Below are positions 8,103 through 15,610 of a stretch of 64,000 nt of DNA, in pieces. The notes beneath the pieces are model-generated. The model searched no databases and was not told the origin of the DNA. It saw only the letters and a program-made list of their open reading frames with translations. Source of the DNA: an uncultured Lachnospiraceae bacterium (GTDB lineage Bacteria > Bacillota > Clostridia > Lachnospirales > Lachnospiraceae); NCBI GenBank assembly GCA_910586355.1, contig CAJUHJ010000003.1:73273-137272 (forward strand), given 5' to 3'. Made by a program: the position numbers and the translations under genes. How positions within the stretch are numbered: position 1 is the first letter of the stretch; every line of letters begins with the position of its first letter.

Positions 8103-9232
8103 TCTGCTATTTCCATTAATTCCCGTTCGCTTTCAATATCCGCAGGATACGGATATGATTTTGCACACAGTTCAAAACGTTTTTTGATACATTCTGCTTT
8201 TGCAGTATTGTCTTCATACAACAAAGCCGCTGCATATTCCGTCCGTATCACAGCCGGAAATTGTTTCATCTGCTTTACAAATTTAAAATGTTCCTTCGTT
8301 TGAAGTAAAGAAACTGTTTTTTTACGATTATGTTCCAGTAAAGCACAATATATTTTATCGCAGATAAGCAGGCGTTTGTACAATCCGGCGATTTCCGTAT
8401 CTAAGGATAACAGCTTATTTATCTGCAGTTCTGCTTCTTCAAAATTATGTTCGTCCATCAGACGGTTTTCATAAAAGACCGCCATCACCGCTATTATGCT
8501 GTTCTTTAACTCGTCTGCTTTAGGCTGATAAAACCATTCCAGAGGCATATCTTTTAAACGGACTCCATTTGTCATCTGAGCGTTCATTTTCATCTGTACC
8601 CAAAAAGAATATAACGCCATAGAAGATTTACCAAGCGAAACCGCATTATTTCCGTCATTGTCCACCATACCGAAACGAAGGGGAATACCGTTTGCAAGAG
8701 CAATTCCAATGCCAGTAACTGCCATAATTAAAAAGAAGAGAGATAAATATAAATAATTGGGGCAGACAATATATGCTCCAATAAATATCAGCGCAGAAAT
8801 AAAATTAACTAGTGAACCTCCGAGATTGTATAATACAAATGGGATTTTCCCGTCTTTCATATCTGGAGGGTCCATCAGACACTGGCCTCCCGTACCCGCA
8901 ATCGATAATCTGCGCAGTTTTATTTTTCCATCTTTTTTTAGAAACATCATTTTTCCGATTCGAAAAGACATAAAATGATACCCTGTTATCCTGCCAAAAA
9001 TAAGATGTCCCGTTTCATGTAAAATAATATGAAGAAAAAAAGCTGCAAACAACAGAAAAAAACAAATGCACAAACCATAAATAAATTCTCCTATATCTTT
9101 TCTGACAGGCAAAACAATATCAATATACCGAACCATCAAAAAACCGCAAACTGCGCCTATCAAAGGATAACACAAGATACTGATGATCTGGCCTGGTTTT
9201 GCTTTTCTCTTCTTTTTTTGTTTTGATTCCAT
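8078..9232 (-). CDS. M50-type (site-2-protease-like) membrane metallopeptidase
   Basis: Integral membrane protein of 384 aa. A basic N-terminus (ESKQKKKRKAKPGQ) precedes two hydrophobic segments (about 18-38 and 50-75). The zinc-site motif HETGH lies at about 70 within LHETGHLIFGRITGY, as in the M50/S2P and SpoIVFB group. Two or three more hydrophobic segments follow (about 130-185), then a soluble C-terminal region of about 190 aa resembling a helical TPR-like tail. The ATG at 9232 follows GAGAGGTAAAA. Immediately upstream on the same strand are a 36-aa single-membrane-segment peptide and a truncated reading frame, so this is probably the last intact gene of a partly deleted operon. The substrate is unknown; peptide maturation or intramembrane cleavage is an inference from the family. 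Confidence 0.8.
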   Translation of the reverse strand: MESKQKKKRKAKPGQIISILCYPLIGAVCGFLMVRYIDIVLPVRKDIGEFIYGLCICFFLLFAAFFLHIILHETGHLIFGRITGYHFMSFRIGKMMFLKKDGKIKLRRLSIAGTGGQCLMDPPDMKDGKIPFVLYNLGGSLVNFISALIFIGAYIVCPNYLYLSLFFLIMAVTGIGIALANGIPLRFGMVDNDGNNAVSLGKSSMALYSFWVQMKMNAQMTNGVRLKDMPLEWFYQPKADELKNSIIAVMAVFYENRLMDEHNFEEAELQINKLLSLDTEIAGLYKRLLICDKIYCALLEHNRKKTVSLLQTKEHFKFVKQMKQFPAVIRTEYAAALLYEDNTAKAECIKKRFELCAKSYPYPADIESERELMEIAEKRKDSGI

Positions 9233-9317
9233 TTTTACCTCTCCCCTTAATTACAGCTATAAAATAAACGAAAGTTCATGGCGCCGAAAACACTTGTTTA
9301 TATGTTACCTTTTAAAT

Positions 9318-9428
9318 TTAGGACGGTATGATTCTATAACTGTTTACAATGTAGACTCCATATAAAAAATAAATTGCAATAAATATCAGCGCTAAAACAA
9401 AAGTATATTTTAATATTTTCTTTAACAT
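9318..9428 (-). CDS. 36-aa single-pass membrane peptide upstream of the M50 protease
   Basis: Short reading frame starting MLKKILKYTFVLALIFIAI and ending YRIIPS. Lysines are followed by about 18 hydrophobic residues, typical of a one-segment membrane peptide. The ATG at 9428 directly abuts the TAA of the upstream frame (TAAATG) and has GAGGAG about 10 nt upstream, a convincing translation signal. It lies 85 nt ahead of the M50 gene. It could be a substrate, regulator or partner of the protease; I do not recognise the family. Confidence 0.6.
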   Translation of the reverse strand: MLKKILKYTFVLALIFIAIYFLYGVYIVNSYRIIPS

Positions 9429-9653
9429 TTATGAATACTCCTCAGTTATATATTTTGTCACTTTAGGCGTTCCTGCACTCTGTACTTTCGCCACACCATT
9501 TTTATAATCAAAATTTACAGTTCCTGAAATTGTAGCAATTCTGTTATTTGCTCCGGTTACAATATCAAGATATCTGCTTATTTGATATTGACTCAATAGA
9601 TTATCCATACTTTGAATTATGTAAAATCCTAAAAAGAAAATTTCTAAAACCAA
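9429..9653 (-). pseudogene. 3' fragment of an unrecognised gene, coupled to the 36-aa peptide
   Basis: The frame encodes a plausible protein tail (about TGANNRIATISGTVNFDYKN to VTKYITEEYS) that ends at TAA abutting the next start. Its upstream half is antisense to a response-regulator fragment and reads like non-native sequence, and it has no credible ribosome-binding site. I therefore read it as a gene whose 5' part was removed by a deletion ending near 9550-9575. The family is not recognisable from about 40 residues. Confidence 0.45.
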
Positions 9654-10148
9654 TTATTATATTAACCGAACGTGACAATGAAACTGACATTATTGCCGGA
9701 TTTGCTGCTGGAGCAGACGATTACGTGATAAAACCATATTCACTTATAGTTTTGCAATCCCGTATTCTCTCTCATCTCAGAAGCACAAAACGGAACGATA
9801 TGCAAGAACAAAAATGTCTGCTAAGCGGTGAGCTTTTTATTGACATATTACATAATAACATTATATGCAAAGGAATCCCTCTGCCGATTGGTGATACAGA
9901 GTTTAAACTATGTTTACTATTACTCGAAAATAGTGGACAAATTCTGCCAAGAACTATTCTGTTTTAAAAAAAACTGGGACGAAAAAGAACGCTATGTTGA
10001 AGACAATACTCTTTCCGTTCATATCGCACGAATTCGCAAAAAACTTGGATTATACCATGGCAAACCATATATTGACACTGTAAAAGGAATTGGATACCGA
10101 TGGAATATCAAAGTTTTAGAAATCAATTGCAATAAAGAAAGACAGTAA
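9548..10148 (+). pseudogene. OmpR-family response regulator, 5'-truncated and frameshifted
   Basis: The first frame begins within the receiver domain: DICLFDID covers the phospho-acceptor aspartate region, then PIIILTERD, GADDYVIKPYS with the conserved lysine, and the start of a winged-helix domain (DTEFKLCLLLLENSGQILPR). It stops at TAA around 9965. The remainder of the winged helix (NWDEKERYVEDNTLSVHIAR through VKGIGYRW) continues in another frame. The shift lies in the run TTTTAAAAAAAA (9961-9973). About 45 N-terminal residues of the receiver are missing and no histidine kinase is adjacent. This is a non-functional relic of a two-component system. Confidence 0.8.
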
Positions 10149-10179
10149 AAACTGCCCCGCCATATTAGGGGGCAGTTTT
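10147..10179. terminator. Intrinsic terminator after the FliD-like gene
   Basis: AAAACTGCCCC pairs with GGGGCAGTTTT across a loop of about 10 nt, with T-tracts on both sides. It lies 28 nt beyond the stop of the minus-strand gene at 10207 and also follows the plus-strand relic. Confidence 0.8.
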
Positions 10180-10206
10180 GTTCATTTTTAACTCTTTCCA
10201 TATGCT

Positions 10207-11061
10207 TTAAATAACACTGTTCCACATACTTCCTGATGTAAAATTATTTGAATAATTTCCAAAAACATTATATGTATTTGCTTTCTTCGCTTCATACTGT
10301 GCATGGTAATCAATTGCCGATGCTTTTGCAGAAACTTTATAAGCGTAAGATCCGCTTCCCTGGAATAAAGATTTTACTTTTTCCATATCTGCGTTTTTAA
10401 ATTTGCTCTCATCTAATGACAATGTCTTGTCTTTGTCATTAATTGAAATACCAATTTCAGATAAAGCCGCTACATTCGAAGCAGAATAATCCTTAATAGA
10501 AGACGCCGCCGAACTGATTGCTACAACCTTTGAATCACCCGCGCTCTTTATCAGACTGTTGTACTGTGTCACGTAGTTTGACACTGCTTTATAAATCGCA
10601 TCTGTATTATACGTTGTTGTCTTATTGCCATCCTTATCTGTTGTCGTAGTTGTTTTAAATAAGGATTTTGTACCTTTTGCCAATAAAGTATCTGCCGCGT
10701 CGCTTAACTTTTCAGCATCGGATTCAAGCGTTGCAATCTTTGACGTTTCTTCTTTCGAAGTAGACATCGTCTTGTAATCCCAGTAGTTGTATTTCTTCTT
10801 GTTCTCATTCGCTTCTTTTAAAGACCAGTATTTGTGATCCTGACCTGCTACACTTGAGGTTTTACTATCAGAACCATCCCTATCCAACGAATAATACGAA
10901 TCCAAAAGTTTATGATAGGAGCCGTTGCGAATACTGGCATAATCAGAAAAATTAAATCCACCCATAAAACCAGCGCCGGAAGAATTCCCAAAAAGCCCTG
11001 TATTCATACTGGAAAATAAACCTCCTACCATTGCTGCATTTGCTCTTACTGTAATTGACAT
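10207..11061 (-). CDS. Orphan FliD-like (flagellar cap C-terminal domain) protein
   Basis: 284 aa with no signal peptide. The C-terminal 130 residues follow the FliD_C pattern: YVTQYNSLIKSAG, then ALSEIGISINDKDKTLSLDE and VKSLFQGSGSY. The N-terminus (MSITVRANAAMVGGLFSSM) is glycine- and serine-rich. A central Lys/Thr-rich stretch includes TTTTTDKDGNKTTTY. Full FliD proteins are usually 450 aa or more, and no flagellar genes are nearby, so it may be a secreted or assembled protein of related fold rather than a flagellar cap. The ATG at 11061 follows AAAGGAGTGATAGT. A sigma-A-type promoter at 11136-11164 is 75 nt upstream, and a strong terminator follows, so it is a single-gene unit. Confidence 0.65.
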   Translation of the reverse strand: MSITVRANAAMVGGLFSSMNTGLFGNSSGAGFMGGFNFSDYASIRNGSYHKLLDSYYSLDRDGSDSKTSSVAGQDHKYWSLKEANENKKKYNYWDYKTMSTSKEETSKIATLESDAEKLSDAADTLLAKGTKSLFKTTTTTDKDGNKTTTYNTDAIYKAVSNYVTQYNSLIKSAGDSKVVAISSAASSIKDYSASNVAALSEIGISINDKDKTLSLDESKFKNADMEKVKSLFQGSGSYAYKVSAKASAIDYHAQYEAKKANTYNVFGNYSNNFTSGSMWNSVI

Positions 11062-11135
11062 ACTATCACTCCTTTGACTGTTGTCCTAACTTCCATGTCC
11101 AGACATTATTTTTGATTCCACTCAATTTCATTTTT

Positions 11136-11164
11136 ATATTAACAAAATTTACCGTTTTTTTCAA
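11136..11164 (-). promoter_or_regulatory. Probable sigma-A promoter of the FliD-like gene
   Basis: TTGAAA (11159-11164), a 17-nt spacer and TAATAT (11136-11141). It does not resemble the sigma-D flagellar consensus, which argues against classical flagellar control. Confidence 0.55.
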
Positions 11165-11368
11165 GACTTTTTCAGTACAATTATTGATTGTTTTATAACA
11201 TAGATATTATAAATTCACTTATCTTTTCGCACTATACTTCATTATAAATGAATGTTACAATATGTTTTTTCTTTGTTCATATTCTATTCATATACCACTG
11301 ATATAATAATAACATCTTAGAAAACTTGTTTTTGTTTGCGTGTGATATTTTTTATTTTCTTCATAATC

Positions 11369-11395
11369 GCCCCAGTGTTTATAAAACGCTGGGGC
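11369..11395. terminator. 12-bp perfect-type hairpin, probable terminator
   Basis: GCCCCAGTGTTT and AAACGCTGGGGC form a 12-bp stem (one G-T pair) with a 3-nt loop. It begins 17 nt beyond the stop of the small minus-strand frame at 11412. The T-tract is weak on both strands, so this is a stable hairpin rather than a textbook terminator. The AT-rich stretch from 11165 to 11368 contains nothing I can name. Confidence 0.5.
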
Positions 11396-11411
11396 ACTCC
11401 TCATTTTACTA

Positions 11412-11615
11412 CTAATTATATGTTCTTTGCATAACCTGGGCAAAATAAAGCTGCCCTGTTTTGGTGTATCCAATGGATTTTCCTTCCATGCTGCGGTTTT
11501 CCTGTACCTGTTTTGATTTTTCCTCTAATATTGCCCCAAATTCCCGCTGCCTGCCAGAATGCTGTTCTTCCTGCCTGCGCTGCGAAGTGGAATCTGCCGT
11601 TGCTGTTAATACCAT
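11412..11615 (-). CDS. Small hypothetical protein, about 67 aa, start uncertain
   Basis: The sequence is a plausible soluble peptide, polar and Gln/Glu-rich, with REFGAILEEKSKQVQ and SIGYTKTGQLYFAQVMQ. It resembles small uncharacterised Clostridia proteins with an FxxILEEK segment. The ATG at 11615 has no ribosome-binding site. The frame stays open about 45 nt further upstream without another good start, while a different frame upstream (MMDISGF at about 11644) would join smoothly after a one-base shift. The 5' end may therefore be frameshifted. Its role is unknown. Confidence 0.4.
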   Translation of the reverse strand: MVLTATADSTSQRRQEEQHSGRQREFGAILEEKSKQVQENRSMEGKSIGYTKTGQLYFAQVMQRTYN

Positions 11616-11737
11616 TACTGAAGAAACCCTGAAATATCCATCATATCCGTATGCGGCTCATCCCTCCCTAATCTGATTTTATTACTTTTTATATCGTCAG
11701 ATTCTTTGAAATTCTTTAGCTAATTGTCTAATTTTTA

Positions 11738-12592
11738 TCATCTTCCATTCCAATTATCAGTAATTCCATTCCACTTCCACATATTTGCTTCTTCTGCATA
11801 AAAAGCTACCGAAAGATATTGATAAGGACTTACCATTTTTAAGGCATCATAAATATACCGAAGCGGAACCCACGTCCGGTTTTTCTCCGGATTTCCCGGC
11901 TCTGCCAAAAACACCATGTCCGTATCTTCCTGATAAAGCCAGATATTGACATAATGTCCCGGCGTATCCTGCCAGAACGTATCATCATACATACTGCTCA
12001 CCAGCACAACCGCAGACTGACTTTGCTTCATCTGCGCCTGAAATTCTTCATATGTCGCAGGCTTTACACACAATTCACAGGCAAAACCAACCGCAGACAA
12101 CGTCGTTTTCATATCTTCCCAGCCAATTGCGCCGCTTTCTTTGCTGGGATAATAAAGGGACGCCTGCGTTGCATATTCATACATGTTCCATGGAGAACAT
12201 TCATAATCGGAAAGCGTACTGTAAATATTCGCCATACAGCACAATCCACATCCAAATCCACCAAAAGAATTCCCCCACACTATCTTTTCACACCAGTCTC
12301 CAGACCAGGGCCATTTCTCACGAAATGCCCTTGGTCCCTGTAAAAAAGTATATACAAGAGAAGACTTCTCTTCCGGCGTCAAAGGAACTGCTTTAAAATC
12401 TTCTGAATGAAGATCAAGTTGAAAAACAGTTTTATCTAATACAGCGGTAATTCCTGCATTGACTTCGTGTTCTGCTAAAAAGACAATGTCCTGATTCTGT
12501 CTGTCTGATGCGGGTTCCTGGCTCGTTCCATAAAACAGCAATACAAGAAACAAAAAAAGGAACGCTGTATTTATATATCGGATTTTATACAT
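11738..12592 (-). CDS. Membrane-anchored C39-like cysteine peptidase domain protein
   Basis: 284 aa. Residues 5-22 (RYINTAFLFLFLVLLFY) form an uncleaved or cleavable signal segment, so the rest is extracellular. The core resembles the Peptidase_C39_2 family: GGFGCGLCCMAN (about 111-122) supplies the putative catalytic cysteine, PGHYVNIW (211-218) the histidine, and AEPGNP follows where the Asp/Asn region normally falls. The start codon overlaps the purB stop by 8 nt and uses AAAGG inside purB, so it is translationally coupled to the purine genes. Nothing in the sequence connects it to purine metabolism. The substrate is unknown. Confidence 0.7.
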   Translation of the reverse strand: MYKIRYINTAFLFLFLVLLFYGTSQEPASDRQNQDIVFLAEHEVNAGITAVLDKTVFQLDLHSEDFKAVPLTPEEKSSLVYTFLQGPRAFREKWPWSGDWCEKIVWGNSFGGFGCGLCCMANIYSTLSDYECSPWNMYEYATQASLYYPSKESGAIGWEDMKTTLSAVGFACELCVKPATYEEFQAQMKQSQSAVVLVSSMYDDTFWQDTPGHYVNIWLYQEDTDMVFLAEPGNPEKNRTWVPLRYIYDALKMVSPYQYLSVAFYAEEANMWKWNGITDNWNGR

Positions 12593-14018
12593 TAATTTCT
12601 GCCTTTATGCCCAACAATTTCTCATTCTCTTTTAAAACCGGACGTACCGCCTCTGCCAAAAAATTCTCTACCTGCTTTGGCGCGCACCCAATATATTTTG
12701 ACGGCTCCATGGATGACTGAAGTTCTTCTAACGATAACTGAAACGACGGTTCTGCTGCAATCAATTCCAACAAATTGTTTTCTCTGCCTTCCTGTTTGAC
12801 ATTGGCTCCGGCTTCCATGGATAACTGACGTATTTTTTCATGCAGTTCCTGACGGTCGCCGCCTTTTTTGACCGCATCCATCATAATATTTTCTGTCGCC
12901 ATAAACGGCAGTTCTGCCATCAAATGTTTTGTAATTACTTTCTCATATACGACAAGGCCGTCTACGACGTTTAAACACAAATCCAAAATTCCGTCTGTCG
13001 CCAAAAATGCTTCGGGTATACTTAAACGCTTGTTTGCGGAATCATCCAGTGTCCGCTCAAACCACTGCGTTGCAGATGTAATCGCCGGATTTAGGGCGTC
13101 TGCCATGACATAACGGGCAAGGGAACCAATGCGCTCACTCCGCATAGGATTTCTCTTATAAGCCATTGCAGAGGAACCAATCTGATTTTTCTCAAACGGC
13201 TCTTCTACTTCTTTTAAATGCTGAAGGAGACGGATATCATTCGACATTTTATAAGCGCTTGCTGCAATCCCGGCAAGAATATTGATAACTCTGATATCCA
13301 CTTTTCTGGAATAGGTCTGCCCGGAAACAGCATAACAAGCCTCAAATCCCATTTTTTCTGCAATCATCTTATCAATTTTCTTTACTTTTTCATAATCGCC
13401 GTCAAACAGTTCCAAAAAACTTGCCTGCGTACCGGTCGTTCCCTTTGAACCAAGCAGTTTCAGGCTTTTTTGCACATAATCCAAATCTTCTAAATCCATC
13501 ATAAATTCCGCAAGCCAGAGCGATGCGCGTTTTCCTACTGTCGTCGGCTGTGCCGGCTGAAAATGCGTGAAAGCTAAAGTCGGAAGATTTTTATATTTAT
13601 CTGCAAATTCGGAAAGTTCCGCTATTACATTTACTAATTTAGTTTTAACCAGGCTAAGCGCTTTCGCCATCAGAATAATATCGGTATTATCCCCTACATA
13701 ACAGGACGTTGCACCCAGATGGATAATTCCTTTCGCCTTTGGGCACTGCATCCCATACGCATAAACATGCGACATCACATCATGGCGGACTAATTTCTCA
13801 CGTTCCTTTGCCACCTCAAAGTTAATGTCGTCTTTGTGCGCTTTCAATTCGGCAATCTGCTCGTCTGTAATCTCAAGCCCAAGCGCCTGTTCTGTTTCTG
13901 CCAATGCAATCCAAAGACGCCTCCATGTTTTAAACTTCATCTCCGGCGAAAAAATATACTGCATTTCTTTGCCTGCATACCGTTCTGACAATGGGCTCAT
14001 ATATCTGTCCGTACTCAT
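12585..14018 (-). CDS. purB: Adenylosuccinate lyase
   Basis: Cytosolic lyase of the fumarase superfamily that acts twice in purine synthesis: SAICAR to AICAR + fumarate, and adenylosuccinate to AMP + fumarate. It is 477 aa, typical for the longer eukaryote-like PurB type. Visible motifs are LGATSCYVGDNTD, LAFTHFQPAQPTTVGKRA and the signature loop GSSAMAYKRNPMRSERI. The ATG at 14018 follows AAGGAGAAAATT. It lies 13 nt downstream of purC in the same operon. Confidence 0.97.
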   Translation of the reverse strand: MSTDRYMSPLSERYAGKEMQYIFSPEMKFKTWRRLWIALAETEQALGLEITDEQIAELKAHKDDINFEVAKEREKLVRHDVMSHVYAYGMQCPKAKGIIHLGATSCYVGDNTDIILMAKALSLVKTKLVNVIAELSEFADKYKNLPTLAFTHFQPAQPTTVGKRASLWLAEFMMDLEDLDYVQKSLKLLGSKGTTGTQASFLELFDGDYEKVKKIDKMIAEKMGFEACYAVSGQTYSRKVDIRVINILAGIAASAYKMSNDIRLLQHLKEVEEPFEKNQIGSSAMAYKRNPMRSERIGSLARYVMADALNPAITSATQWFERTLDDSANKRLSIPEAFLATDGILDLCLNVVDGLVVYEKVITKHLMAELPFMATENIMMDAVKKGGDRQELHEKIRQLSMEAGANVKQEGRENNLLELIAAEPSFQLSLEELQSSMEPSKYIGCAPKQVENFLAEAVRPVLKENEKLLGIKAEINV

Positions 14019-14031
14019 AATTTTCTCCTTA

Positions 14032-14904
14032 TTATTGAAATTTAGCTCCTGTTAATAATTCATATGCTTCTTCGTATTTTTCGACCGTTTTTTCTACAAC
14101 TTCCTGCGGAAGCGTATAATCGTTGTCCGGATTTGCTTTCAGCCAGTCTCTGACAAACTGCTTATCAAAGGAAGGCTGCGATTTTCCAGGCTGATAACCG
14201 TCTAACGGCCAAAAACGGGAGCTGTCCGGCGTAAGCATTTCATCTCCCAACACCACATTTCCTTCGTTGTCCAGACCAAACTCAAATTTCGTGTCTGCTA
14301 TGATAATGCCTTTGCTTTTGGCATATTCTGCACATTTTTGATACAATGCAATCGTAAAATCCCGAATCTGTTCGGCATATTCCATTCCTCTGCCAGGATG
14401 AACTTTTTCTAAAATATCAATGCTTTCTTCAAATGAAATATGCTCGTCATGCAGTCCTAATTCTGCTTTTGTCGTCGGCGTATAGATCGGCTTTGGCAGC
14501 TTGTCCGATTCTTTTAATCCTTCCGGCAGGCGTATCCCGCAGACCGTACCGTCTTTTTGATAGCTTTCCCAGCCGCTTCCGGTAATATATCCCCGGACAA
14601 TACACTCTATGGGAAGCATGTTTAATTTCTGGCATTTCATGCTGTTCCCATCAAATTTAGCATTTTGAAAATACTCCGGCATATCGTTTACATCAATGGA
14701 AAGCATATGGTTTGGCACAATATCTTTTGTAAAATCAAACCAAAACTTCGACATTTTTGTCAAAATAGAGCCTTTTTTTGTAATATCATTTTTTAAGATA
14801 TGATCGAATGCTGATATTCTGTCTGTCGCCACAATCACCATGCTGTCTCCTGTATCATATACCTCGCGTACTTTTCCTTCTTTTACGGGTTTTAATTCTG
14901 TCAT
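14032..14904 (-). CDS. purC: Phosphoribosylaminoimidazole-succinocarboxamide synthase
   Basis: SAICAR synthetase (CAIR + aspartate + ATP to SAICAR), the step just before PurB. It is 290 aa. Recognisable segments are EGKVREVYDTGD at the N-terminus (ATP site), SAFDHIL, IECIVRGYITGSGW and IADTKFEFGLD. The ATG at 14904 follows AGGAGG, 11 nt upstream. It is the first gene of purC-purB-C39-like, with a strong promoter at 14939-14968. Confidence 0.97.
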   Translation of the reverse strand: MTELKPVKEGKVREVYDTGDSMVIVATDRISAFDHILKNDITKKGSILTKMSKFWFDFTKDIVPNHMLSIDVNDMPEYFQNAKFDGNSMKCQKLNMLPIECIVRGYITGSGWESYQKDGTVCGIRLPEGLKESDKLPKPIYTPTTKAELGLHDEHISFEESIDILEKVHPGRGMEYAEQIRDFTIALYQKCAEYAKSKGIIIADTKFEFGLDNEGNVVLGDEMLTPDSSRFWPLDGYQPGKSQPSFDKQFVRDWLKANPDNDYTLPQEVVEKTVEKYEEAYELLTGAKFQ

Positions 14905-14938
14905 GCTGTTTCGTTCCTCCTAGTGTTTTATTTTTTCA

Positions 14939-14968
14939 AGTATATACTCCGAATATGGAAAAAGTCAA
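14939..14968 (-). promoter_or_regulatory. Promoter of the purC-purB operon
   Basis: TTGACT (14963-14968), an 18-nt spacer and TATACT (14939-14944) lie 35 nt upstream of the purC start. I do not see a PurR box or a purine riboswitch in the short leader. Confidence 0.65.
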
Positions 14969-14974
14969 TCCCCC

Positions 14975-15604
14975 TCATAACGGCGCAATCATACTTTCCC
15001 TTGGTTCTTTCGAATCATATTCAAAAACGCAGCGTTCATACGCGTTGATAATATGCGTATCTTCATATTTATCATAGCGTTTATGTTGTCTGCTGTATGT
15101 CAGATGCACGTGGCCATGCAGAAAAAATTTCGGTTTGTATTTTTCCATCAAAGTCCGAAAAACCCGAAAGCCCTGATGAGGCAGGTCTCTTCCATCGTTG
15201 AGCTGGTACGCCGGGGCATGTGTTACAAGAATATCAAACCCACGTTTACGAAGCAGACGTAAGCGGAGCTTTGCTACCCGCTGCCGCATCTGCCATTCGG
15301 TAAACTGGTACGTACCTTCACTGTAACGCATAGACCCGCCAAGCCCCAAAATACGGATTCCATTGTACACATAAATTTTATCGTCAATACAAGTACAGCC
15401 TTCCGGCGGAATCTTCTGATAGCGTTCGTCATGGTTGCCGTGAACATACAAAACAGGAACGGTTGTCATGGTGACTAAAAAAGAAAGGTAATAAGGGTCT
15501 AAATCGCCGCAGGAAATAATTAAATCAATCCCCTCCAGCTTACTTTTATCGAAATACTCCCAAAGATATTTCGATTCTTCATCCGAAATTGCAAGTATCT
15601 TCAT
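14975..15604 (-). CDS. Calcineurin-like metallophosphoesterase
   Basis: Cytosolic metal-dependent phosphoesterase, 209 aa. Metal-site motifs in order are SDEES (a variant of the usual DxH), SCGDLDP, YVHGNHDE, LVTHAPAY and FLHGHVHLTY. The substrate cannot be deduced. It starts 6 nt after the ParB-BMP fusion gene ends, with GGAAGG upstream, so the two are almost certainly co-transcribed and may act together. Confidence 0.85.
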   Translation of the reverse strand: MKILAISDEESKYLWEYFDKSKLEGIDLIISCGDLDPYYLSFLVTMTTVPVLYVHGNHDERYQKIPPEGCTCIDDKIYVYNGIRILGLGGSMRYSEGTYQFTEWQMRQRVAKLRLRLLRKRGFDILVTHAPAYQLNDGRDLPHQGFRVFRTLMEKYKPKFFLHGHVHLTYSRQHKRYDKYEDTHIINAYERCVFEYDSKEPRESMIAPL

Positions 15605-15610
15605 TGATTG

